DNA from: Gonioctena quinquepunctata
Lineage: Eukaryota; Arthropoda; Insecta; Coleoptera; Chrysomelidae
Direction of reading: 5' to 3'
NCBI GenBank assembly: GCA_018342105.1
Contig: JAFIRS010000222.1
Location: 806,001 to 870,000 of the forward strand
DNA length: 64,000 nucleotides
Positions 10,446-21,371 of the stretch are shown in pieces. The position numbers and the translations under genes were made by a program. The notes beneath the pieces were generated by a model that saw nothing but the letters and a program-made list of their open reading frames with translations, was not told where the DNA came from and did not search any database. Every line of letters begins with the position of its first letter. Positions within the stretch are counted from its first letter, which is position 1.

Positions 10446-10577
10446 AAATGAATACATGGGTTTTAAAAAAATTTAATCAATACAAATAACTAGGTGTGCT
10501 AGCCAACTATAAGTAATTTATTTCCATAAGATGAATAATTTTTCTCAAAAATGAATAAATAACCTACTCAAAATGTT

Positions 10578-10597
10578 TATATATATATATATATATA
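10578..10597. repeat. (TA)n microsatellite, left border of retrozyme array
   Basis: About ten TA units directly before the first repeat monomer. Confidence 0.9.
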
Positions 10598-10820
10598 CAT
10601 GTGAATTGCATCAGATTATTGATAGTGACATCTATAATCTGTGCGGTGAAGCTTGGACCTAACATCGTGGAATTTTAAAATCACGAGATTTCGTGCACTT
10701 TAACAGGTCACTAACAAATTGTTAGAAAGGCCTACCCACGATATCAATAGTCGTACTTCTCATGCGTTTAACGCAAACATCGATATCGAGAATGAGAGAA
10801 ATCTGTTACGAATCCAAAAA

Positions 10821-10883
10821 GACACACCATCCGTCTACAGCCTGTTTCATGGTTTCCCAATCATCAGGACGGCTTGTGGTCTC
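10821..10883 (-). ncRNA. Hammerhead ribozyme, type I (retrozyme monomer 1)
   Basis: Read on the minus strand: stem I 5' strand CCGUC; CUGAUGA (complement of 10861-10867); stem II of UUGG/CCAU capped by GAAA; GAA; stem III ACA/UGU with a GGC triloop; cleavage residue A17; then GACGG, which pairs with CCGUC. Cleavage is predicted between 10836 and 10835. Outside an internal loop, GACCACA and UGUGUC extend stem I, as in natural type I motifs with loop-loop contacts. All core bases (C3, U4, G5, A6, G8, A9, G12, A13, A14, the A15.1-U16.1 pair and H17) are consensus. Confidence 0.9.
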
Positions 10884-11159
10884 TTTCAAATTCGCATCAG
10901 ATTTCTCGTTGGTTCATAGCCTTAGGCCAATACAAACATGTGAATTGCATCAGATTATTGATAGTGACATCTATAATCTGTGCGGTGAAGCTTGGACCTA
11001 ACATCGTGGAATTTTAAAATCACGAGATTTCGTGCACTTTAACAGGTCACTAGCAAATTGTTAGAAAGGCCTACCCACGATATCAATAGTCGTACTTCTC
11101 ATGCGTTTAACGCAAACATCGATATCGAGAATAGGACGAATCTGTTAAGAATCCAAAAA

Positions 11160-11221
11160 GACACACCATCCGTCTACACGCCTGGTTCATGGCTTCCCAA
11201 TAATCAGAGGCTTGTGGTCTC
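11160..11221 (-). ncRNA. Degenerate hammerhead ribozyme (retrozyme monomer 2)
   Basis: Homologous to the motif in monomer 1, but the core box reads CUGAUUA (essential G8 lost), GAAA reads GAAC and the stem I 5' strand is shortened to GCCU. Predicted inactive. Confidence 0.8.
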
Positions 11222-11400
11222 TTTCAAATTCGCATCAGATTTCTCGTTGGTTCATAGCCTTAGCCAATACAAACATGTGAATTGCATCAGATTATTGATA
11301 GTGACATCTATAATCTGTGCGGTGAAGCTTGGACCTAACATCGTGGAATTTTAAAATCACGAGATTTCGTGCACTTTAACAGGTCACTAACAAATTGTTA

Positions 11401-11743
11401 TCATTCTCGATATCGATGTTTGCGTTAAACGCATGAGAAGTACGACTATTGATATCGTGGGTAGGCCTTTCTAACAATTTGTTAGTGACCTGTTAAAGTG
11501 CACGAAATCTCGTGATTTTAAAATTCCACGATGTTAGGTCCAAGCTTCACCGCACAGATTATAGATGTCACTATCAATAATCTGATCAATCTACATGTTT
11601 GTATTGCCTAAGGCTATGAACCAACGAGAAATCTGATGCGAATTTGAAAGAGACCACAAGCCGTCCTGATGATTGGGAAACCATGAAACAGGCTGTAGAC
11701 GGATGGTGTGTCTTTTTGGATTCGTAACAGATTTCTCTCATTC

Positions 11744-11746
<3 letters not shown>
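11401..11746 (+). mobile_element. Inverted retrozyme monomer, about 346 bp
   Basis: A full monomer in opposite orientation to the array at 10597-11400, starting and ending at the same internal point (TCATTCTCGATAT), as expected for a linearised circle. It is closer to monomer 1 than to monomer 2. The head-to-head junction makes a large palindrome. Confidence 0.8.
11650..11712 (+). ncRNA. Hammerhead ribozyme, type I (inverted retrozyme copy)
   Basis: Identical motif to that at 10821-10883 but on the plus strand: CUGAUGA at 11666-11672, GAAA tetraloop in stem II, GAAA box at 11685-11688, ACA/UGU stem III, cleavage predicted after A11697, and GACGG at 11698-11702 closing stem I with CCGUC at 11661-11665. 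Confidence 0.9.

Positions 11747-11747
<1 letters not shown>

Positions 11748-11783
<36 letters not shown>
11748..11783. repeat. (TA)n microsatellite, right border of retrozyme array
   Basis: About 17 TA units directly after the inverted monomer. Confidence 0.95.
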
Positions 11784-11785
<2 letters not shown>

Positions 11786-12359
11786 CCCTACTCGCTTTTC
11801 ATTATTCTCTTAATCAACTAACCTGAAACTCCTCTGAATTGTTTGGATTTACGGTAAATAGGGTTTTCGTAAACAGTTTCGGGATAGCTTCAGGTCTCAA
11901 TAATGTGATTTAATTCTTTACCACAATATATATCATCCTGCCTACATAAGTGCCCACTGCAGACACAATTTTTGTCACTCAATTGATCTTTGATTTCTTC
12001 CTCTCATCGTGCCTCGGAAGAGTGAGCCTGAAAAAATAAAATTGAAGTGTTTCAGAAATCAAATATCATTTAAATTGTATTGTTCTATCATTGTCTAAAG
12101 CATAGACAAGAGTTCTATACTGATATAAAGAGACAATGGTATTATATACTATATTTTACTTACATAAAATGTCATTTCAGTTTCGCAAGATGGAACCAAG
12201 CACTTCATTTTGAATAAATGTATAATTCGAAATGAAAACGGAATACTCGATTTTCTAACGCCACAATTGAATAAGCCAAACGCCAAGAGCAAACAAGAAT
12301 CAAATTCTAGGCCGACAGTGTCTTTTTAGGCCATTTTCGTCGTAATCTAAGATTTTAGG
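11784..12359 (-). other. Unassigned; exon-like stretch on the minus strand at about 11890-12030
   Basis: On the minus strand a TTTTTCAG site is followed by frames that read CVCSGHLCRQDDIYCGKELN and, one frame over, RPEAIPKLFTKTLFTVNPNN..SEEFQ up to a CAG|GTTAGT donor-like site. The frame change and stop between the two mean it is decayed or not coding. The rest shows nothing I recognise. Confidence 0.25.
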
Positions 12360-12611
12360 TTAAAATCTTGGGAAAATACTGATTCGTTGTAACGGCGGAC
12401 ACGAGGAGCGAAAAGCGAAGCTTCGATTGAAGGTGGATGTAGTAATAAAGTAAAGAAAACTAAACTGTTTGTCGCTGGTGCTGTCTGCCCAAATGATTGA
12501 AGACAATGGCTGAATTGCGAAATCTAGTTCTTCCACATCTTGACGATTTCGGAGCGGACTGAACATTGTCCGAATAAATTTCTTAGGAGAGTTGCTCTTT
12601 GGTGTTGACAT
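12360..12611 (-). CDS. Hypothetical protein (83 codons), unknown
   Basis: Starts MSTPKSNSPKKFIRTMFSPL and continues with RNRQDVEELDFAIQPLSSII; the last third is low-complexity after a possible exon end. The N-terminal 50 residues look like real protein (Ser/Pro/Lys-rich start, then an acidic amphipathic stretch). The family is not recognised. It lies next to a mariner-type repeat, so it may be the first exon or 5' end of a transposon ORF. Confidence 0.3.
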   Translation of the reverse strand: MSTPKSNSPKKFIRTMFSPLRNRQDVEELDFAIQPLSSIIWADSTSDKQFSFLYFITTSTFNRSFAFRSSCPPLQRISIFPRF

Positions 12612-12689
12612 CTACTCAACAATCATTCGAATCAGGTCGCCATCTAAGAAATCAAGCAGGCCATATTGTCGCACGTTTGATCCCACACA

Positions 12690-13500
12690 TTTTCAGATTT
12701 GAGTGCATACACCAGGGTTTCTAGACATCTTAACCCCCACCAAGCTGCAGACATCGCAAGTTGCGCGAAAAAAATCGTAAATTTTGAATTGTCGCTACAA
12801 TTATGCATCAAATGTTCGGAAAATTCACAGGCTCTTGGTTTTTTGGACGCCCTATTCATTTCTTGCTTAAAAAATAAGGTAACTGATTCAAAGGGGTGAA
12901 TGAGGGTTGTCTACAGTTTTTATAGCCAAAATTTTCTATTTTCGAGAACAAAAATAAATTTGAATATCACAGTTAAGTTGGCCATGAAAAAACCTGAAAT
13001 TTTGGTCTCTTGCATTTTTTTTTTAATCAGCTAACAGTTTTCGATAAAATGGTTGGCAAATGAAAGGGGAATATTGAAGTAACAAACTAAAATACTTAGT
13101 GGGCTATGACTTTTTACCTTGTTTCCCCTTTTGAAACTTTTGACGTTCAAATTGTAACAGCAATTTGATTTATTGTAAGTGTGACGTTTGTGTTTCACGG
13201 TTTAGTGAAAAGAGTTTATATCCATACCATGTTCAACGTGTTCAAGGATTGCTTCCAGGGGATTTCCCGAGACGCTTGCAGTTCACTAGATGGTACTTGG
13301 GAAGTGCGAAAGAAATCCGAATTTTTTATCCCGCATTCTTTTTACTGACTAGGCTAAATTTATTAGCCGCGATGAAGTAGTAAATTTCCACAATATTCAT
13401 GTCTGGGCTGTAGAAAATCCGCACAAGATTAGAAAAAAACGTCATCATGTGCAGTTTTGCCTAAATGAATTGACCGGAATAATGGAAGTAAACACTTCGA
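12690..13500 (+). mobile_element. Decayed mariner-type transposon fragment
   Basis: The left part carries the repeat shared (inverted) with 1641-1690. At 13164-13310 the plus strand encodes SLYPYHVQRVQGLLPGDFPR followed by LQFTRWY, matching LYPYHIQRVQALTLHDFQPR in the transposase at 61.4-62.5 kb. Further downstream, NIHVWAVENPHKIR at about 13395-13440 matches NHIWVEDNPHAIR in that transposase. Stops and frameshifts break the frame. Confidence 0.65.
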
Positions 13501-13861
13501 AGTAGTTAATATTAGTCTTTACCCTCCGAACTGACTTAAATCTGTACTGTGTACTACATGTCGCAGCTCGTCGAGGCCTTATATTGAATTCCTAGCTCTA
13601 GTAAGTTTCGCTGCTGGAATATTCGTGAACATTTCGAATATTCGCGCGGCATAATGCTGGTTCTCGATTCGTTTCTGCTCTAGACTCGCTGTGTTTTCTT
13701 GGAATCCTGGCCAGTGGCGTTTGATTTTTCAGGGGCGTAGTATGGATTCGTAACAATACATCCGTTTATGTTTAATGCACGGAGAACAAAGAACAAAATC
13801 AAAATAGACGAAGATCTATGTTCGTGTTCTTCAAATAAAATTTTCATCTTTTTTTATTTTT

Positions 13862-14300
13862 CAGCTTTGATAACTTGGCAACCACGCATTATAAAATTAC
13901 CTCCTACACGGCAACAGCGCATTTCTGCAAAGACGATTTTTTTGCAAAATTCACTTGATTTAATAGATATAGTATCCACTTTGAACCATTCCCATACCAG
14001 ATTTCCAATAATCCGAAGTGACCAACTTGGCAACAACGCATTTTCTGGAGACGAAAATTACACCAAAAAAATTGATTGAGCAGAAGAGTTATCTCGATAT
14101 TCTCCAAACAAAATTTCTATAAAACTTTACCAAATGATTTCTAGCGTCCATAACTTGGCAACAGCATATTTCCGCAAAGTTCAATATCATTCACGATTTG
14201 CCTGATTGATTATATAGTAATCACTTCGAATCATCCCCATATCAGATTTTCAGTAATCTGAAGTAACCAACTTGGCAACAACGCATTTCTGCAAAACAAA
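13862..14300 (+). repeat. Two degenerate direct repeats with AACTTGGCAACA motifs
   Basis: About 13862-14045 and 14148-14292 share AACTTGGCAACA, CCATATCAGATTTTCAGTAA and CAACTTGGCAACAACGCATT in the same order at roughly 75-85% identity. They are spaced about 285 bp apart. Frames here on both strands are repeat shadows. Confidence 0.55.
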
Positions 14301-14509
14301 AATTGTACCATTAGAATTGGTCAAAGGTATACAAACGCGATTGTATTTTTTTTTAATAAAGTATTACAATTTTTTTATTGCTTCGGAGAATTTCCCAAGA
14401 TTGTATATTTTGAAGATTTAACTAGACTAATTTTGCAGATTAGAGATATGAATGACATTATCAGCTAGGGTATCCAAATACAGATTTCCTATCTAATTTT
14501 TATTTTCGA

Positions 14510-14579
14510 TGCGTATATATACGTCTAGAGCAGTTAAGCGGCTAGCGTATATATACGTCAAGAGCAGTGAAAGGGTTAA
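14510..14579 (-). mobile_element. Possible piggyBac-like terminus at TTAA
   Basis: GTATATATACGTC..AGAGCAGT occurs twice (about 14512-14535 and 14546-14570), followed by GAAAGGG and TTAA at 14576-14579. Read inward the end is CCCTTTCACTGCTC, the CCC/TTAA arrangement of piggyBac-type ends. The opposite end and a transposase were not found, so this is tentative. Confidence 0.35.
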
Positions 14580-14581
14580 TG

Positions 14582-14718
14582 ATATATATGAAAAGCATCA
14601 AATTATAGATAGTGACACCTATAATCTGTGCGGCGAAGCTTAGACCTAATATCGTGGAATTTTAATGGAATCTTATTCTCTGTCACTATCTATAATTTGA
14701 TGCTTTTCATATATATAT
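14582..14718. mobile_element. Retrozyme fragment with inverted terminal segment
   Basis: 14588-14665 matches the CATCAGATTATTGATAGTGA...ATCGTGGAATTTTAA part of the 338-bp retrozyme monomer; 14668-14713 is the same start inverted. TA-rich tracts lie on both sides and the PLE pseudo-LTR begins at 14723. The hammerhead region is not included. Confidence 0.7.
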
Positions 14719-14722
14719 AAAT

Positions 14723-14907
14723 GTGTGGGAAGTATTTGCTGACTAGTTAGGTACAAAACTAGGGATATTGGGGTAAGCAGCAAACTCTTTAAGGTTTATC
14801 CAAGCTTTCGGAAATGTTTATTTCCATCATCAGGGAGACTACAATAGATGAAAAAACCAATAGTAATACATATTCAAGTTCGAAACAATATGCTACTTAC
14901 AACTTTG
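14723..14907 (-). repeat. PLE pseudo-LTR (3' copy)
   Basis: Same orientation as 22602-22790 and nearly identical apart from a short indel near 14781-14801. On the minus strand it has CTGATGA (complement of 14827-14833), a six-base-pair stem GGAAAT/ATTTCC and GAAA (complement of 14806-14809): a hammerhead-like core. Confidence 0.8.
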
Positions 14908-15214
14908 TTGAGGTTGGTTTCAATGATGTTAAACATATTCATAACATGATACAAAAGGAAAAAAAAACGTAGATCGAGGAATAAAACGAAGTTCAAAGTT
15001 ACTACAACCACATTAGCGTTGTTTAAAATTATATAAACATAAATGTGTACTCTATGTGGTGTGACAAGTGAAACTGACAGGTTAGGAATTAATATCGCAA
15101 TTATATTTAAGCCAACTACACCTGACGGGTGTCACTTGGAAATAGTTACATTGTTGCCAACTGTTAGATTAGTACCAACTGATGTTACCAGGTGGCGGTA
15201 ATGTTAAAAAGAAC

Positions 15215-15412
15215 TATTATTTTATACTACATTGTTGTCAATTTTGATTGATATCTAAGGGCAATAAATAAGAGATTTCGCTCAAATGGTTGTTTTTTAT
15301 TTTTATATATATATTATATATTTTTTTATATTATATTACATTGTTGTCAATTCTGATCGATATCTAAAGACAATAAATAAGAGTAGATCTCACTCAAATG
15401 GTTAATATCTGT
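15215..15412 (-). repeat. Duplicated ~90-bp segment in the PLE 3' region
   Basis: ACATTGTTGTCAATTTTGAT followed by ATATCTAAGGGCAATAAATA at about 15229-15270 recurs at 15341-15380 with few changes, separated by TA-rich DNA. No coding sequence. Confidence 0.7.
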
Positions 15413-15492
15413 TTTTTTATTTATACAATTCTTTTCTTGGGAAATGAAAGCCATTTCTAAGAATGTTCTCTTAGATGTATGTGACTCTGTCG

Positions 15493-16549
15493 CTAGCACT
15501 TTACTGAATCGTAATTCATCTGGTGGTCAAATTTATTCACATGTTCTGCCAAAGCACATCTTTCAGGATGCAATCGGCAGTCACTTTTATGAGAAATTAT
15601 TCTGTTTGATAATGATCTTTGCGTTTGACCAATATATTGTTTATTATAACCATGACAAGGAATACTATAAATTACATTTGACATTGAAAGTAATGGAGTT
15701 TTATCTTTAACTTTAGGATACATTGACCTGATTGTTAGAACTGTTTTATATGACATTTTAAATTTTTCAGGATTGTGAAATAATCTGGAGAGTTTAGGAG
15801 TGATCTCTCATATATGGTAATGAAGTGAAAAAAGGTTGAGTAGGCGTATTGTTAGTTTCATTGTTGTTTAAGACAATGTTCGAGTTATTACTGTTTAAGG
15901 CTAGTACTTCTAGGTGAGACGAAGTATTATATAGAATGTTATTAAGTAAAGTTCTTGGATATGAATTTTCTAAGAAAAGGTTAAAGATAATGTTTAAATT
16001 CAGTTTATGGAATTTAGGACCTGAGATTTTTAGTACTTTTAATTTCATTTGTTTTACCAAGTTCAGTTTTATAGACTGTTTGTGATATGAATGGTAATTC
16101 AGGTATCTTCCTGAGCTGCATGGTTTCCTATACCAATCTACCAGCAGCTTGTTTTCTGTTGTCCGTATAAGCTTGGTATCAAGAAATGGTACAGAATTTT
16201 AGCTGTTCTCAGTTTCAATTGTGAACTGGATATGAGGATCGTAGCTATTGAAAGTATCGAGAATCTCATCCACACCATCATTCGGTAATGCTAATATAAT
16301 ATCATCAACATATTTTTTTATGAAGTTCAGATTGAAAGATAAAACTGGAATAACATTGTCTAACAAATCATCCATGACGTACGATGTTAAAATGGGTGAA
16401 ATTGAGGCTCCCATTGGGGTACCAAAGGTTTGTTTATAAATTATTATTGAAAGAAAAATATGTATTATCAAATATGTAGAAAAAGTCTCAGATTGATAAT
16501 TTATTTTCTTGCTCTGTGAATAACTTCGATTATCACAGTAAAAACCCAA
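15493..16549 (-). pseudogene. PLE polyprotein, second half: RT palm/thumb and GIY-YIG endonuclease
   Basis: On the minus strand, GTPMGASISPILTSYVMDDL and KKYVDDIILALP are the PLE RT motifs before and at the YVDD catalytic site (about 16.28-16.43 kb). A thumb segment follows (16060-15794), then VIYSIPCHGYNKQYIGQTQR with Arg and Glu/His downstream (15.68-15.5 kb), which is the GIY-YIG nuclease. Frames change at about 16195 and about 15790, and a stop lies before the GIY-YIG part, so the ORF is dead. It continues the N-terminal half at 21.4-22.6 kb across the inserted retrotransposon. Confidence 0.85.
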
Positions 16550-16761
16550 ATTTAATTCTTGTGCTTTATATCATTGTGTGCAGAATAGTGTGCTCTACAA
16601 CAATATTTCTACTTTAAATCGGTATCATTGTGCATCATTCAAAAATCTGGATTATTTAAAATCTCATACCACTTGCTGATTAAAAAGTGAACATTTCTTT
16701 GGCACAAAAACTGTGATATGAAAGAACCTTCGGAAAAAGTGCGGATACAAAATCGCTTTTT

Positions 16762-17916
16762 TTGGATTTGGAATTAAAGTTAATTACCCACCAGTGGCGT
16801 ACCAATTATTCGCAAATGGAGCGTAAATTCAAATGCTGCAAGAAAGACTTTGGAAACCTCTTTTGTATTACATGTTGTGACATTTTTCATCCAAGCTGTT
16901 TGGACCGTAAAACGAAATATAAAGAACTTGGTAGCTTCAAAATTTACTGCTCCCAAAATTGTGAGTTAAAGGATGCAGAGAGGAAACAAGATGCAGACAA
17001 ACTAGTAAATGACATTAAAAAATTGAAGAATGGCGTATCTCAAAGAGATGAGACTATAAACAAATTAGAATATGAGAAGGATGAAAAAATAACTGAGCTA
17101 ATGAAGAGAATAGACGAGTTAGAGAAAGATACTAAAGAAAGAGAAGCTGCTTATATTCGTGCTAGAAAAAAAACCCAGGACTTTGAAGATGAAGTCTATG
17201 AGACTGAAATATTGTATGTAAATAAACAGAGAGAACATGAACTTTTAATCTCTCAACTACAGAAAGGAATTAATGACGTGAAAAATAGAAATGGATCATT
17301 GGAAGAAGAATTAAAACAAAAAACAGATGAAATACATAAGCATATTAGAGACCTAGAAGCCTACAAGAAGTAAATGCAGAGATGCTAGGAACAATTAGAA
17401 CACTAGAAATGAACAATATACATACAGTAATGAAGTTGTCAGTCTGAAGAACACATTGACTCACCTACAAAGCTCAAAGGAAAACCCCATCAGAGAATTA
17501 ACTTCATCCACCACAAAGGTGTCCGAGCGAAAGAAATTGGCATTTATTAACACACCATCACACTCCTACATAAGGAAAAAAATATTAATCGTATCTACGG
17601 TTCATGGTAAAGGCATGGCAGAAGCCATGTCTAAACTTACGGAAGAATATTCCATATTATCCTTTGTTAAACCTCATGCCACTGAGCTGAATTAGTTGTG
17701 ACGGCTACCAACCTTGCAAGAGATTTCACCAAAGATGATGTCGTATTAATATGGCCAAACCGTCTCACAAGTAATTCACTGGATAACATTAGATCAAATC
17801 TTAAAAATACTTACACCATTATCATCTCTGAACCGTACAGATTAAATGGGAATATAAATCAATTTATTTATGAAAATAATCTCCTAATCAACAAAAAACT
17901 TCCGCCAGAATACTAA
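16762..17916 (+). pseudogene. CR1-type ORF1 (PHD-like zinc finger, coiled coil, degenerate esterase)
   Basis: Residues about 20-75 hold a Cys/His cluster (KFKCCKKDF..LFCITCCDIFHPSCLDR..YCSQNC) like the PHD finger of CR1/Jockey ORF1 proteins. Residues about 80-200 are a strongly charged coiled coil. After stops and frame changes, 17456-17916 carries ILIVSTVHGKGMAEAM, apparently a mutated GDSHG esterase box, and VVLIWPNRLTSNSLDN. ORF1 proteins bind element RNA; the esterase domain is typical of CR1-group elements. At least two frame breaks. Confidence 0.75.
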
Positions 17917-18299
17917 CCAATGCCTTTTCCTGGAGTGCAATAACATACTCGAAGAAGCAATTACTATGGAGATGGCATCAGACTGAGAATGCTGCCAAGT
18001 TTTTCCTAGGAAAAGCTTTATTGAGCTCAGTGAAAGGACTACCTACATCGGAAACTACGAATCTGAACAGCCTGAGGTTAAAAATAACCGAATCTATAGA
18101 GGTGTATTCCCAGACTTCTTCTTAATAAATGAGGGAACCGCTGGGACTACAACATCTTCAGTTCCATCAGAAGCAGAAGTAGAAGAAACATCGAAGACCA
18201 AACTGAAGAAGATGACATTCAGTATTCACAAGGAATCCTCACACTAGCGTCTCACCTTCAAACACCTCTTTTTAGGGGAAAAAATCGGTCAGTGATAAT

Positions 18300-21036
18300 A
18301 ACATAATCACATTTTATCATTTAACATCCAATCCATTAGTAACAAAATCAACGAATTATTGATCTTCTTAGAATCTCTTGGGTTCCCAAAGATTATTTCA
18401 GTCTCTGAACATTGGCTAAATCCGAATGAACCTATTAATATACCGGGTTATAATATTGCATCGAAATACTGTAGGAACACACTCTCACATGGTGGAACGG
18501 CTATATTCATTCACGATTCCTTGTCACATCTTGATCTCATTGGTACTGATAAATTTTCTGAAATTCTTGATGAAAAACAATTCGAAATGTCTGCAATATT
18601 CTCAAAACCTCAAGCTATTAGTATTATGTCTCTATAGAGCCCACTTCGATACAATCATATTTTTAGACAAGCTTGAACAAATTTTGACACTGATCCCAGG
18701 AAACTATAATATTGTATTGACTGGTGACCTCAATATAAACTTTGAAGATAGACTCTCTATCAACACTCAAAGGCTCACTAATCTCCTAGATTCTTTCAAT
18801 CTGGTCATGCATGTTGACACTCCTACAAGAGTATCACAATTTTCGTCAACCACAATTGATTATTTCTGTACAAATCTCAATCAGGATTGCATCACCTGCT
18901 CAGAAATACCATCTAATCTATCAGATCATGATGCCATATACAGCAAAGCTACTTTCAGTCTAGACATAACCAACAAACAACACCGCTATGGCCGTCTTTA
19001 CAGTTCCAAAATTATAGTAGGTTCCATCGATTTTGTGTCAACACTGACTGGGAGATATTGTTGGACTCAGAAAACCCTTTGAATCATTTTACAATGGCCT
19101 AGTCATTAACTTCGAAGGCATTTCCAAAACAAAAATCAATAAAAAAACTAAAACCCTGGATCACAAATGGCATAAAATCTCCTCCAAAAACATGAGGTCT
19201 CTTCACTATATAAGAAAATTCGTAAGTAATTCCAACTTTGACAATCACTACAACTCTTACAGGAAATATATAGACAAGTTATCAGGGCAGCAAAAGATAG
19301 GTTCTACAATAGTAGGATGGAGAATGCAAATAACAAAGTGAAAGAATGCTGGACCATAGTAAATGAGCTCAGGGGAAAGGAAAAACCTCAAACGCCAAAG
19401 CGTCACTAGAACCTAACATAATCAATAATTATTATTGTACAGTAGCAGAAAAGCTAACTAGTAAAATATCTCCTATGCAAAATCCCTTAAACTATATCAG
19501 AGACATCCAAGTTGATAACAATCTCATACTCTATGACACCAACTTATATGAACTGAAAGAAGTTATTTCCACTATAAAAAATAAAAATGCCGCTGGTTTA
19601 GATGATATCTCTATAAACATTTTTGTTAACCTCCCTGATAGTGTACTCAGTATTCTTGCCCAACTCATAAATAGTTCCTTTGCACAAGGCTATTTTCCTT
19701 CATTCCTGAAAACCTCGGTTGTTATCCCTCTCCATAAAGAGAAGATCCAGCCAATTTTAGGCCTATTTCATTAATACCCACCTTAACGAAGATTATCGAA
19801 AAACTGGTGAAAAAAAGAGTTATGGAATTTTTGATACATAACAGAATACTGAGTGCACAGCAGTACGGTTTTCAGAAATCGAAGAATACAACTGACGCAA
19901 TACATTCAGTTATGTCAATGATTTACAGAGATATCAATGATAAAGAAGCTGTCGAGCAGTGCTCTGTGACCTATCGAAAGCATTGATTGTGTCAACCACA
20001 GTATTGCTGTCAAACTTCAATTGTATGGATTCAGAGGAAACACTTTTAAATGGTTCGACTCAGTATCTTTCTGATAGAAAGCAGTATGTGAGACTAACAA
20101 CATCTTCAAATACTGCAGAAATTAAAAGTGGAGTACCACAAGGCTCGGTGCTGGGTCCTGTTTTGTTCCTTTTATATATAAATGATCTGACCATGTTACC
20201 AATTTCCGGAAGGTTCACGTTATTTGCTGACGACACCACCATACTATGGCACCATAAAGATAAAAGTAAATTGAACGAAATGATATCTTCCGACATGGTT
20301 ACAATCCAGAATTGGTTCGACTCTAATTTACTCACTCTGAATTCAAAAAAAACAAGTGTTATTACATTCAAATGTTGTATATCAAATGTGCATTTAGGAA
20401 GCCAACTCGTGGTAAACAAGAACTCAGCAAGATTTTTGGGATTACTTTTGGACAGTAATCTGAAATTTGAAGAGCATATAACTCATTTAAATAAAAAACT
20501 GGCTTCTGGTTGTTATGTTATGAGGACAGTATCAAACGAATTAGGATCTACTGCTGCCAAATCTGTTTATTATGCACTTATAGACTCCCATTTACACTAT
20601 GGCATATCTTTCTGGGGGGTATGTAACAATCAACTCTTCCAGTCAGTGTTTGTGCTTCAAAAACGGGCAATTAGATACCTTTGCAAAGCCAAATGGAGAG
20701 ATTCTTGTAAACCTCTTTTTAAAGATAAAAAAATCCTAACTCTTGTCTCAATTTTCATATTGGAGACAGTGTCTGTAATTCATAAGAATAGATTGGAATA
20801 TGAAATCAACAACATCCCTAAAATACTCGCCAGAACGAAAATAGCCTAAAGCTCCCCATACCCACTTCCAACCTAGTAAAAGATTCTCTGATATATAATG
20901 GAGTGAAAATGTATAATAAAATACCAAGTGATATGAAAGAGAGAAATCTCCAGGTTTTTAGATACAAACTAAAAACTTTACTTAGTGATAAGGCCTACTA
21001 CAGCTTGATTGAATTCTTTGATGATACACTTAGTTA
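18300..21036 (+). pseudogene. CR1-type ORF2: endonuclease and reverse transcriptase
   Basis: Endonuclease signatures run from SEHWLNPNEPINIPGYN (about 18.4 kb) through LTGDLNINFED (about 18.72 kb) to SNLSDHDAIY (about 18.91 kb). The RT N-terminal part is at 19.47-19.95 kb (NKNAAGLDDISINIF). The core is at 19.96-20.85 kb with GVPQGSVLGPVLFLLYINDL and LFADDTTILW, and the C-terminus at 20.85-21.03 kb after another shift. The segment 19.08-19.47 kb is the linker with stops. Together the enzymes would nick target DNA and prime reverse transcription; this copy is inactive. Confidence 0.85.
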
Positions 21037-21371
21037 ATGTTTACATTTGTTCATATTGTTAATTTTGTTCAAACTTTTTAATGTTTTTGTGAAAGTATTT
21101 AATTAAGTCTCACCATTTGTTTTTATATTTGTTTTTATCCTGTGACGTGGTTATCAATTTTTGACAGTGACTTATGTTCATTTGCATACTGTGAATTTTC
21201 ATTTATGTGTTTGTCAACAAGATTTTTTCTTATGTACAATAAACATATATTCTCTCTCAAAAAGAAAAGTCAACAATTCCAAAAATGTATCTTACTTAAT
21301 GGTACAGTAATTACTAATACGATCCCAATTTTTGTGTATTGCTCTAATACAAGCATCCAAATAAAACTAAA

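Larger units (their letters stand above)
10597..11400 (-). mobile_element. Retrozyme tandem array: two full ~338-bp monomers plus a partial third
   Basis: The sequence starting ACATGTGAATTGCATCAG at 10597 recurs at 10936 and 11273, giving periods of 339 and 337 bp; the third copy breaks off near 11400. Monomer 1 encodes a complete type I hammerhead ribozyme on the minus strand; monomer 2 carries a broken version. Dimeric or multimeric 170-400-bp repeats with type I hammerheads are the hallmark of metazoan retrozymes, whose RNA self-cleaves and circularises. Open frames crossing the array are shadows of the repeat and not proteins. Confidence 0.85.

Noticed and set aside
10719..11354. Three open frames of 66-98 codons crossing the repeat array
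   Set aside because: They are the same monomer read in different frames and carry no protein features; the unit is explained by the ribozyme RNA.
12644..12899. Overlapping frames on both strands next to the mariner-type repeat
   Set aside because: They overlap a repeat shared with 1641-1690 and have no protein features; treated as transposon sequence.
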